From NCBI GenBank assembly GCA_964390365.1, contig CAYMHW010000095.1:1-6402 (forward strand): a stretch of DNA of 6,402 bases, written 5' to 3'. The stretch is from JALQTD01 sp964390365 (lineage in GTDB: Bacteria > Bacteroidota > Bacteroidia > Flavobacteriales_D > Sanyastnellaceae). Under the pieces are notes generated by a model that did no database searches, was not told the origin of the DNA, and was given only the letters and a program-made list of their open reading frames with translations. Shown piece by piece: positions 1-6,086 of the stretch; positions within the stretch are counted from its first letter, which is position 1; every line of letters begins with the position of its first letter. A program made the position numbers and the translations under genes.

Positions 1-1299
1 AAGGGTCACGGGTCCATTACCGAGGTGAACGTGGGCGATACGCTCAAAGAGGTGCGCAAGGCCCTGCTCGATGCCGATGTGGACTATAAAACAGCCAAAG
101 AATTCACCCAACGAGTCAAGGATGAAGCGCTCGGCCGCGAAGTATTGACCGCGTTGAAGCCGGGTCAGTTGCTGGTGAAAATTACCCACGAAGAGCTGAC
201 GAAGTTGATGGGCGCCGCGGCGGCTGATTTCCGCATTCAAGGGAAACCNNNNNNNNNNGCGGTCATTTTGATGGCGGGACTTCAAGGTGCGGGTAAAACG
301 ACACACACCGGAAAATTGGCCAAGCTGATTCAAGACCAATTCAAGAAGAAGGTGTTGCTCGTCGCTTGCGACGTTCACCGTCCGGCGGCTGTGGATCAGC
401 TGAAAGTTGTCGGCGAAAGCGTCGGGGTTGACGTGTACGCTGAGCCCGGGGTTGTGGATGCGCCAGGAATTGCTGAACGGGGCTTGGCGCATGCCAAATC
501 CAATGGCCACCAAGCCGTCATCATCGACACCGCTGGACGCTTGGCCATCGACGACGACATGATGCGTGAAATCGAACAGGTCAAAGCCGTGGCCAAGCCT
601 ACGGAAACCCTGTTCGTCGTGGATTCCATGACCGGTCAGGATGCCGTTCGCACCGCTGCCGCATTCAACGAACGCCTGGGCTTCGATGGGGTGATTTTAA
701 CCAAATTGGACGGCGACACCCGCGGCGGTGCCGCCCTTTCCATCCACTCCGTCGTCGGCAAGCCCATCAAGTTCGTGGGCGTCGGTGAGAAGATGGATGC
801 CCTCGAAGTGTTCCACCCGAATCGGATGGCGGACCGCATCCTCGGGATGGGAGACGTGGTCTCGCTCGTTGAGCGGGCACAACAAGTCATCGATGAAAAG
901 GAGGCCGCCCGTTTGGAGTCGAAAATTCGCAAGAACAAATTCGACCTCGAGGACTTCCTTCAGCAAATCCAACAGCTCAAGAAAATGGGCAACCTGAAGG
1001 ATTTGATGAGCATGATCCCCGGCATGAGCAAGGCGTTGAAAGGCATCGACATCGACGACAACACGTTCAAGCAAGTCGAGTGCATGATCCAGTCGATGAC
1101 GCCCGAAGAACGCGCAAATCCAAGCATCATCAACCCGTCGCGCAAGCAACGCATCGCCCGCGGCTCCGGCAAAGACATCCAAGACATCAACCGCTTGCTC
1201 AAGCAATTCGAGGACATGCGGAAAATGATGCACACCATGACCAATGGCGCAGGAGGCAAGCGCAGTCGGATGGCTGGGTTGTCTGCACTGCGTCGCTAA
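1..1299 (+). CDS. ffh: Signal recognition particle protein Ffh (SRP54 GTPase), 5'-partial
   Basis: Ffh binds signal sequences of nascent membrane and secreted proteins together with SRP RNA, and docks on the FtsY receptor by GTP-dependent dimerisation. The frame is open to base 1 and begins KGHGSITEVNV, the usual Ffh N-domain sequence, so about 16 residues are missing and the GTG at 25 is internal. Counting from codon 1, the G domain has the P-loop GLQGAGKTT (codons 93-101), the I-box-type DVHRPAA (124-130; usually DVYRPAA), DTAGR (176-180), TKLDGD (234-239) and the DTRGGA closing loop. The Met-rich M domain starts near codon 305 and holds the SRP-RNA-binding stretch RKQRIARGSG (381-390). The tail is basic and ends LSALRR. 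The total matches a complete C-terminus for a roughly 440-450-residue protein. Ten Ns at 249-258 fall just before the P-loop strand; the frame survives, but about three residues appear to be artificial. folD follows after 11 bases, probably in the same transcript. Identity is certain from the motifs. Confidence 0.98.
   Translation, partial: KGHGSITEVNVGDTLKEVRKALLDADVDYKTAKEFTQRVKDEALGREVLTALKPGQLLVKITHEELTKLMGAAAADFRIQGKXXXXAVILMAGLQGAGKTTHTGKLAKLIQDQFKKKVLLVACDVHRPAAVDQLKVVGESVGVDVYAEPGVVDAPGIAERGLAHAKSNGHQAVIIDTAGRLAIDDDMMREIEQVKAVAKPTETLFVVDSMTGQDAVRTAAAFNERLGFDGVILTKLDGDTRGGAALSIHSVVGKPIKFVGVGEKMDALEVFHPNRMADRILGMGDVVSLVERAQQVIDEKEAARLESKIRKNKFDLEDFLQQIQQLKKMGNLKDLMSMIPGMSKALKGIDIDDNTFKQVECMIQSMTPEERANPSIINPSRKQRIARGSGKDIQDINRLLKQFEDMRKMMHTMTNGAGGKRSRMAGLSALRR
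249..258. other. Assembly gap of ten Ns inside ffh
   Basis: Exactly ten undetermined bases sit between GGGAAACC and GCGGTCATT. In frame they give Pro (CCN), three unknown residues and then AVILMAG. Remembered Ffh proteins have 13 (Flavobacteria) or 14 (E. coli, B. subtilis) residues between LMG and the (V)ILM strand. Without the unknown residues this protein has 13, so the run looks like a fixed-size placeholder for a real gap of about one or four bases. Confidence 0.9.
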
Positions 1300-1310
1300 A
1301 ACCCATTTTC

Positions 1311-2180
1311 ATGCTCCTCGACGGAAAAGGCACTTCACTGACCATCCAAGCCGAATTGGCCGAAGCCGTAGCCAAGCGGGTTGCGGAAGGAAAGAAACGG
1401 CCTCATTTGGCGGCCATTCTCGTTGGAGATCACCCCGCAAGCCGCGCGTACGTCGGGCACAAGGTGAAAGCCTGCGACCGGGTCGGCTTCGAGAGCACGT
1501 TGGTCGAACTGAGCGATTCGGTGACCGAAGAGGAGCTCCTTGCTGAGGTTCAGCGGTTGAATGAAAATCCTTCGGTTGATGGGTTCATCGTTCAATTGCC
1601 CCTCCCCGACCACATCGATGAGCAGCGCATCATCGAGGCGGTGGCACCGGAGAAGGACGTGGACGGGTTTCACCCGGTGAACGTGGGGCGCATGACGCTC
1701 GGGTTGCCGTGCTTTTTGCCGGCAACTCCCGCGGGCATCCTCGAGTTGCTCAAGCGTTCAGGCATTCAAACGACGGGGAAGCACGTCGTCGTGCTCGGCC
1801 GGAGCGCCATCGTGGGGACGCCGATTTCGATTTTGCTGAGCCGCTCGGGTGAACCAGGCAATGCCACGGTGACCTTGTGTCACAGCCGGACGGTGGATTT
1901 GGCAGCGATGACGAGGCAGGCAGACATCCTGATTGCCGCCATCGGCAAGGCGCATTTTGTGGGCGCCAATCACGTGAAAGAGGGGGCAGTTGTGGTCGAT
2001 GTGGGCATCAACCACCTCCCGGACGCGACGAAGAAGAGCGGGCGGCGCATGGTGGGCGACGTGGACTTTGAAGCGGTGGCACCGAAGTGCTCGGCGATCA
2101 CGCCGGTGCCGGGGGGAGTGGGACCGATGACGATTGCGGCGCTGTTGCAGAACACGATGCGAGCCGCGGAGCGCGGATGA
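1311..2180 (+). CDS. folD: Bifunctional methylenetetrahydrofolate dehydrogenase / methenyltetrahydrofolate cyclohydrolase FolD
   Basis: This cytosolic enzyme interconverts 5,10-methylene-THF, 5,10-methenyl-THF and 10-formyl-THF using NADP(H), supplying one-carbon units for purines and formyl-Met. The 289-residue length is normal. The substrate site shows YVGHKVKA with the expected catalytic Lys51, QLPLP with Gln95, and KDVDGF with Asp118. The Rossmann half has GRSAIVGTP for the dinucleotide phosphate. The C-terminal signature PVPGGVGPMT is intact. The ATG at 1311 was chosen because MLLDGKGTS is the normal family N-terminus; an in-frame extension upstream would run back through ffh and has no similarity to FolD. 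No Shine-Dalgarno sequence precedes it, only the A/T-containing CCATTTTC, as is usual in Bacteroidota. It lies 11 bases after ffh, and its TGA shares ATGA (2177-2180) with the ribD start, implying translational coupling. Nothing is missing or broken. Confidence 0.98.
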   Translation: MLLDGKGTSLTIQAELAEAVAKRVAEGKKRPHLAAILVGDHPASRAYVGHKVKACDRVGFESTLVELSDSVTEEELLAEVQRLNENPSVDGFIVQLPLPDHIDEQRIIEAVAPEKDVDGFHPVNVGRMTLGLPCFLPATPAGILELLKRSGIQTTGKHVVVLGRSAIVGTPISILLSRSGEPGNATVTLCHSRTVDLAAMTRQADILIAAIGKAHFVGANHVKEGAVVVDVGINHLPDATKKSGRRMVGDVDFEAVAPKCSAITPVPGGVGPMTIAALLQNTMRAAERG

Positions 2181-3208
2181 CGCCGGAAGATTTTTTGTTC
2201 ATGACGCGGGCGTTTGAGCTCGGGGAGCGCGGGCGGTTGTATGCCGCGCCGAATCCGCACGTCGGGTGCGTCATTGCTGCGCGGGGTGAGGTCTGGGGCG
2301 AGGGGTGGCACCACCGTGCGGGGGAACGGCATGCGGAGGTGCATGCTTTGGCGCGGGTGCGGGCAGATCGGAGGGAGCGGCTGGCGGAGGCGACGGCGTA
2401 CGTGACGCTGGAGCCCTGCGCGCATGTGGGGCGGACGCCGCCGTGTGCGGATGCGTTGTTGGATGCGGGCATCGGACGGGTGGTGGCTGCGGTGCGGGAT
2501 CCGTCGCCTTGGGTGGCGGGGGCGGGGTTTGCGCGGTTGGACACGGGTGGGGTGCGGACGCAGTGGGCCGATGGCCAAACCGCAGAGCTGGCGCACCTGT
2601 TCAACCGCCGCTTTTTCACGCACGGGCGGCCTTGGGTCGTCCTGAAGTGGGCGGAGACCGCCGATGGATTCCTCGGTCCAGGAGGGGCGAAGACGCAGCA
2701 CGTCATCACGTCATCGTGGGCGCAGCGCCTGACGCACCGGTGGCGCGCCGAGGAGCAGGGCATCCTCGTGGGGTACCGAACGTGGATGACGGATGAACCG
2801 CGATTGGACGTGCGGAAGGCACCGGGTCGTTCGCCGGTGCGCATCGTGTTGGCGCCGCGGCATCGTCGGTCAGCGGCTGCGGATGTTTGGTGGGTAACGG
2901 CGCCGGAGTTGGTGGAAGGGCCACGGGATTTGGCCTGGCGGGTTGAAGACGGCCTCGAAGCGCTGTTGCGGGCCATCCGGGCCGAGGCGGGCGTTCATTC
3001 GCTCCTTGTCGAAGGCGGCGGGGCGACCTTGCAGTCCTTCGTGGATGCGGGCTGCTGGGACGAGTGCAAATGGTGGGTGGCCGATGCCGCCCTGGGCGCG
3101 CCCGGCATTCCCGCTCCGAGGGGGGCCGAATGCCCTGCCGTGTGGCGCGAGCAAGGCCGCGGTCCCGCCGAGACGTGGCACCGGTTCATTCGCCCCCTTC
3201 CGCACTGA
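2177..3208 (+). CDS. ribD: Bifunctional riboflavin biosynthesis deaminase/reductase RibD
   Basis: RibD catalyses the second and third steps of riboflavin synthesis after GTP cyclohydrolase II: deamination of the diaminopyrimidine phosphate, then NADPH-dependent reduction of the ribose chain. The 343-residue protein has both domains. The N-terminal cytidine-deaminase-like domain (about 1-145) has NPHVGCVI, the zinc/catalytic motif HAE (His52, Glu54) and PCAHVGRTPPC (Cys81, Cys90). The reductase domain (about 150-343) has LKWAETADGF (157-165 core), ILVGYRTWMTDEPRLDVR and VEGGG (278-282). The ATG at 2177 overlaps the folD stop by four bases and gives MTPEDFLFMTRAFELG, the normal helix before NPHVG; no Shine-Dalgarno sequence is needed if ribosomes reinitiate. 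The 3' 23 bases overlap the end of the convergent PspC gene. The deaminase half (about 2200-2570) is visibly very G-rich on the coding strand, but all motifs are intact. Other riboflavin genes are not in the window. Confidence 0.97.
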   Translation: MTPEDFLFMTRAFELGERGRLYAAPNPHVGCVIAARGEVWGEGWHHRAGERHAEVHALARVRADRRERLAEATAYVTLEPCAHVGRTPPCADALLDAGIGRVVAAVRDPSPWVAGAGFARLDTGGVRTQWADGQTAELAHLFNRRFFTHGRPWVVLKWAETADGFLGPGGAKTQHVITSSWAQRLTHRWRAEEQGILVGYRTWMTDEPRLDVRKAPGRSPVRIVLAPRHRRSAAADVWWVTAPELVEGPRDLAWRVEDGLEALLRAIRAEAGVHSLLVEGGGATLQSFVDAGCWDECKWWVADAALGAPGIPAPRGAECPAVWREQGRGPAETWHRFIRPLPH

Positions 3209-4730
3209 CCGGCGGAGCCAACCCCTCGGGCGTCATCGCCCAGGCCGTTCCGGTCAGCCACCGACCCCACACCCCGTCCACATGCGGCGCATCGTCGATC
3301 CAGTCCTCCAACGACGGGTCGATCCAAACCGCTTCGCCCTCGGGCAGGTACAGGGTGATGCGCACGTTTTGGCCTCGGTAGCGATCGTCCAATGGAAAGG
3401 CGAATCCATCGGAAAACGCCACCGAATTCCCGTCGGCCTCCACCTCGAACCTCATGCGCTGCGCGCGCGCCCGCGCCGCCCGCCGGTTCGCCCCATGCGC
3501 CTCCGCCCTCCAATCCAGCCGCGCCACGCCGTCCGGCGCCCAGCGCACGTCCACCTCCACGTCGTCCATCCAAATTTGGTCCTCCCCCACGACCCAGCTC
3601 AAATCCGTGCCCTCCCACCGCACGGGCGCCCAGCCCACCAGCGAATCCGCAGACGCCAACCGCAGCACGCGCGGCCCGTCCACCGGGGGCAACTCCATCC
3701 GGTGCATCACCGTGCCCTCCCGACCGAATTCCATGCCCAAGCGCATGCCGAGCCCTGCGCCCATGGCCACGCCCATCAGCGTGACGACCGCCGAAGCCGC
3801 AAGGACCCACCCGAGCCGCGCCCCACGCCGCAGCGAGGGCGACAGCATCCACGCCACCGCTGAAGCGACGAGGGCCATCGGCAACGCGCACGTGAGGGCG
3901 AGGGCGCTCCAAGCATACGGCATGCCGAACCCTGCGGGGAGGGTCGATTGAGCCAAGGCCAGCAACTGATCGCCCGCTTGGAAGCCGAGCGGCTCCCACG
4001 ACACGCCGCCGATGCCGGTCAGCAAGCCCACGACGCTGAGCAGCAGGGCCAAGGACAGCAACACGAGCAGGGCGCCAACGAGTCGGCCCAACACCCTGAT
4101 CAACAGGCGGACGACGCGCTCGAGGAAGGCGAAAACATCTTGGATGGCCTCGCGAAATCGGCTCGAATTGACGCGGTCGGACATGCCGGACAGTTCTTCG
4201 TTGACGCGGCGTTTGATGTTCTCGACGGTGGGTTCATCGCCGTGCATGGCGAGGCGGTCGGTGCGGGATTTGGCCTGGGGGATGATGATCCACAAAATCA
4301 GGTAGAGCGGGATGGCGAACCCCACCGTCAACAGGGCCAGGAATGCGAGGCGCACCCACGTCGGTTCGATGCCAAAATACGCTCCGAGGCCGGCTGCGAC
4401 GCCGCCGATCATGCCGGTCTCGCGGTCGCGGAAGAGCTTGCGTGCGGTCCGGGGCGCGGCGTCCTCTTCGTCCACGAAGTCTTCGGGCTGACCGAGGCGC
4501 CCTTCGGCCCATTCGACGTCGGCTGCATTGACCACTTCGCGTTGTCCGGCCAGGCGCTCATCGAACAACTCCACGAGCCGCGCCTCCACGTCTGCGAGGA
4601 TTTCTTCCGCACCTTGGGTGCCGTCAAGGGCGCGGCGCAAGGCATTCAAGTAAGCAAGGAGACGGCGGTGGGCGGCTTCGTCGAGGTGAACGAGGCGGCC
4701 TGCGAGTTCAAAGGTCGTGGTGGGGTTCAT
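3186..4730 (-). CDS. PspC-domain membrane protein with HAAS-like N-terminus and uncharacterised C-terminal domain
   Basis: A 514-residue inner-membrane protein. Residues about 8-86 are a helical, acidic cytosolic region (EEILADVEARLVELFDE, ending LGQPEDF) resembling the HAAS/DUF1700-type regions often encoded beside PadR regulators. Residues about 97-155 form a PspC domain: RKLFRDRETGMIGGVAAGLG, then GIEPTWVRLAF, then a membrane helix ending LILWIIIP. After a charged helical linker come three more likely membrane segments (about 214-240, 272-296 and 306-333). Residues about 340-514 are soluble, Trp-rich and probably beta-rich, with an Arg/Ala stretch near NRRAARARAQRMR and a closing LYLPEGEAVWIDPS; I do not recognise this part as a specific family. 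PspC domains act in envelope-stress sensing in E. coli, but function here is inference. The ATG overlaps the padR stop as ATGA (4727-4730), so it is coupled to that regulator. The 3' end runs into ribD. The domain call is firm; the role is unknown. Confidence 0.9.
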   Translation of the reverse strand: MNPTTTFELAGRLVHLDEAAHRRLLAYLNALRRALDGTQGAEEILADVEARLVELFDERLAGQREVVNAADVEWAEGRLGQPEDFVDEEDAAPRTARKLFRDRETGMIGGVAAGLGAYFGIEPTWVRLAFLALLTVGFAIPLYLILWIIIPQAKSRTDRLAMHGDEPTVENIKRRVNEELSGMSDRVNSSRFREAIQDVFAFLERVVRLLIRVLGRLVGALLVLLSLALLLSVVGLLTGIGGVSWEPLGFQAGDQLLALAQSTLPAGFGMPYAWSALALTCALPMALVASAVAWMLSPSLRRGARLGWVLAASAVVTLMGVAMGAGLGMRLGMEFGREGTVMHRMELPPVDGPRVLRLASADSLVGWAPVRWEGTDLSWVVGEDQIWMDDVEVDVRWAPDGVARLDWRAEAHGANRRAARARAQRMRFEVEADGNSVAFSDGFAFPLDDRYRGQNVRITLYLPEGEAVWIDPSLEDWIDDAPHVDGVWGRWLTGTAWAMTPEGLAPPVSAEGGE

Positions 4731-5068
4731 GATTCAGGTGCTTCAGAAGTGGGAAGGGCATCGACGGCTCGGACAAACCGCGTCCATTCGTCGTTCACGG
4801 CACGGAGAAATTCCTTGCCCGCGGGAGTGAGTTCGTAGTACTTGCGGGGAGGACCGGACTTCGATTCCTCCCACCGATAGGCGAGCAACCCGGCATTTTT
4901 CATCCGGGTGAGCAGCGCGTAGAGGGTGCCTTCCACGACGATCAAATCCGCCTCCTGCAGCGTGGCGAGCACGTCGGAAGCGTACGCTTCCCCTTTGCTC
5001 AGCACGCGAAGCACGCACAATTCGAGGACGCCTTTGCGCATTTGGGCACGGGCATTGGAAACCTTCAT
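4727..5068 (-). CDS. PadR family transcriptional regulator
   Basis: A 113-residue winged-helix DNA-binding protein of the short PadR type, which acts as a dimer and usually represses. The pattern is complete: QMRKGVLELCVLRVL (helix 1, 9-23), EAYASDVLATLQ (27-38), the recognition region VVEGTLYALLTRMKNAGLL (44-62), and the wing WEESKSGPPRKYYELTPAGKEFL (66-88, given here as its core). There is then a short C-terminal helix for dimerisation. The start at 5068 fits relatives that begin MKxxNxxAQMRKG; Met10 (5041) is a less likely alternative. It overlaps the downstream PspC gene by ATGA and is therefore its co-transcribed partner. A TACCTTTG box lies only five bases upstream of the ATG and a palindrome spans the -33 element, which suggests autorepression. 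A divergent transporter gene starts 97 bases away and may also be a target. The inducing signal cannot be read from the sequence. Confidence 0.95.
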   Translation of the reverse strand: MKVSNARAQMRKGVLELCVLRVLSKGEAYASDVLATLQEADLIVVEGTLYALLTRMKNAGLLAYRWEESKSGPPRKYYELTPAGKEFLRAVNDEWTRFVRAVDALPTSEAPES

Positions 5069-5073
5069 GGCGC

Positions 5074-5106
5074 CAAAGGTATGCGGTTTGTTAGGTACTC
5101 AGCAAA
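5074..5106 (-). promoter_or_regulatory. Bacteroidota-type promoter of the padR-pspC operon
   Basis: Read on the minus strand, TTTG (5106-5103) is followed after 21 bases by TACCTTTG (5081-5074). This matches the known Bacteroidota consensus of a TTTG -33 element and a TAnnTTTG -7 element. The start codon is at 5068, only five bases beyond the -7 box, so the transcript would begin at or next to the ATG and be leaderless or almost so. The -33 element lies inside the palindrome 5092-5118. The match is exact but the start site is inferred. Confidence 0.7.
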
Positions 5107-5118
5107 ACATAGTACCTA
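5092..5118. promoter_or_regulatory. Perfect inverted repeat, candidate PadR operator
   Basis: TAGGTACT (5092-5099) and AGTACCTA (5111-5118) are perfect 8-bp complements separated by 11 bases, centred at 5105. The 27-bp dyad lies in the intergenic region between padR and the divergent transporter gene and covers the padR -33 element. PadR dimers are known to bind inverted repeats upstream of their own genes, so autoregulation is the natural reading. The specific link to this protein is inference from position and symmetry. Confidence 0.6.
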
Positions 5119-5157
5119 TTTTTTCACAACACCGCGGCGGGGAGCGTGCTATTTTCG
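5117..5157 (+). promoter_or_regulatory. Weak candidate promoter region for the DMT transporter gene
   Basis: Two imperfect -7 boxes precede the transporter ATG at 5166. TATTTTTT (5117-5124) would give a leader of about 35 bases. TATTTTCG (5150-5157) ends eight bases before the ATG and would give a leaderless transcript. Each differs from TAnnTTTG at one fixed position. Neither has a convincing TTTG at the usual 17-23-base spacing: a TTTG at 5087-5090 is 26 bases before the first, and a TTTC at 5122-5125 is 24 before the second. The first box shares two bases with the palindrome. Confidence 0.3.
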
Positions 5158-5165
5158 CCTCCATC

Positions 5166-6050
5166 ATGGGCTACCTCCTCCTTGCCATCCTCACGGCCAC
5201 GGCCATCTTCGCTGGCTTCCGCGTGTTCCCAAAGTGGGGCGCGGACACGTTTCAAGTCATCGTCATCAATTACGCGGTGGCGGCGGGCCTGGGTTGGTGG
5301 CTCGCCGGCGGATGGCCGACGTTCCTCCGCGCTTGGGGCGATGCGTGGCTGTACACGGCGGTGGTGGTGGGGTCGCTGTTCCTTTATTTGTTCCACCTGA
5401 TGGCCCGAAGTGCGCAAGTGAACGGATTGACGGTGACGACGGTGGCGGCCAAACTCAGCATGGTGTTGCCGGTGTTGGTCTTCCTGATCGCCGATCCGAC
5501 CGACGGATTGTCCATTACAAAAGCCGCGGCGCTCCTGTTCGCTCTCCCCGCGGTGGTGCTCGCTTCGTGGAAAGCCGACGAGCCCTTTCGGTTGCGCGAC
5601 GCCCGCATGCCGCTCATCATTTTCTTCGGCGGGGGGCTCATCGATTTGATGTTCGGCTGGTTCAGTGGACCGGAGCACATGCGCGAACCCGCCTTCCGCT
5701 ACCTGTTCACCACCATCCCCTTCACCATGGCCCTGTTCATCGGGTTGAGCATGCTGGGGTTGCAGCGGTTTCGCGGCGTTCGACTGGAGGACACGAAGCA
5801 CCGTCCCGGCGTAACGGTGGCGTGCGGGCTCGCGCTCGGGTTCATCAACTTCGGTTCGCTCTATTTCCTGCTCCAAGCCTATTCCGCCGTGGAGCTCGAC
5901 CGTTCGGCCATCACGCCGCTCATCAACCTCGGCATCGTCCTCGCCAGCGCGGCGGTGGCCCGCGTCGTGTTCCGCGAGCATCTCAGTGCCCGCAATGCCC
6001 TCGGCCTGGCGCTCGGCTGCGCGGCCATGGTGCTCCTCTTTTTCAGCTAA
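5166..6050 (+). CDS. EamA/DMT-superfamily-type membrane transporter
   Basis: A 294-residue protein that is almost entirely hydrophobic, with about ten likely membrane helices. This is the length and layout of drug/metabolite transporters made of two repeated five-helix halves. The first half carries a helix ending SMVLPVLVFLI after NGLTVTTVAAKL. The second half ends with the typical EamA pattern: TPLINLGIVLASAAVARVVF, then REHLSARNALGLALGCAAM and a short hydrophobic tail LLFFS. A charged loop (RFRGVRLEDTKHRPG) divides the later helices. The substrate cannot be predicted. The ATG at 5166 was chosen because the first helix begins right there (MGYLLLAIL); the open frame upstream to 4926 would run antisense through padR and encodes no membrane helix. 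It is divergent from padR across a 97-base region with a palindrome, so PadR control is plausible. Its TAA directly abuts a terminator hairpin. Confidence 0.85.
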   Translation: MGYLLLAILTATAIFAGFRVFPKWGADTFQVIVINYAVAAGLGWWLAGGWPTFLRAWGDAWLYTAVVVGSLFLYLFHLMARSAQVNGLTVTTVAAKLSMVLPVLVFLIADPTDGLSITKAAALLFALPAVVLASWKADEPFRLRDARMPLIIFFGGGLIDLMFGWFSGPEHMREPAFRYLFTTIPFTMALFIGLSMLGLQRFRGVRLEDTKHRPGVTVACGLALGFINFGSLYFLLQAYSAVELDRSAITPLINLGIVLASAAVARVVFREHLSARNALGLALGCAAMVLLFFS

Positions 6051-6081
6051 AAAAAATCCCGGCTCCTAAGAACCGGGATTT
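6049..6081 (-). terminator. Intrinsic terminator, mainly for the M1 peptidase gene
   Basis: AAATCCCGG (6054-6062) and CCGGGATTT (6073-6081) form a perfect 9-bp stem with a 10-base loop. Read on the minus strand the stem is followed by eight Ts (complement of the A-run 6049-6056), a classic Rho-independent terminator five bases beyond the M1 peptidase stop. Read on the plus strand only three Ts belong to the stem and a C follows, so it should end transporter transcripts less efficiently. The A-run includes the last two bases of the transporter TAA. Confidence 0.85.
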
Positions 6082-6086
6082 CAAAG

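Noticed and set aside
25..27. GTG as the ffh start codon
   Set aside because: The frame stays open to base 1 with the conserved KGHGSITE sequence, so the gene is simply cut off by the window edge.
1080..1310. Upstream extension of the folD frame into ffh
   Set aside because: The added residues are a shadow of the Ffh M domain. The ATG at 1311 gives the normal FolD N-terminus.
2200..2570. Very G-rich coding strand in the first half of ribD as a sign of gene transfer
   Set aside because: The gene is tightly overlapped with folD, all RibD motifs are intact, and coding strands elsewhere in the window are also G-rich.
3228..3241. GGGCG-TCAT-CGCCC hairpin 20 bases after the ribD stop as a terminator
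   Set aside because: The stem is only five pairs in very G+C-rich coding sequence and has no T-run on either strand; chance is the better explanation.
2995..3999. Minus-strand open frame of 334 codons overlapping ribD and the PspC gene
   Set aside because: It is an Arg/Gly/Ala-rich shadow frame of two genes with strong family motifs; no domain is visible.
3948..4838. Long plus-strand open frame (296 codons) opposite the PspC gene
   Set aside because: It is antisense to a clear PspC-domain protein and encodes low-complexity Gln/Asp/Ala-rich sequence with no recognisable motif. Such frames are common opposite G+C-rich genes.
4926..5165. Upstream extension of the transporter frame to an ATG at 4926
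   Set aside because: It would run antisense through padR and the palindrome, and adds 80 residues unlike any transporter N-terminus.
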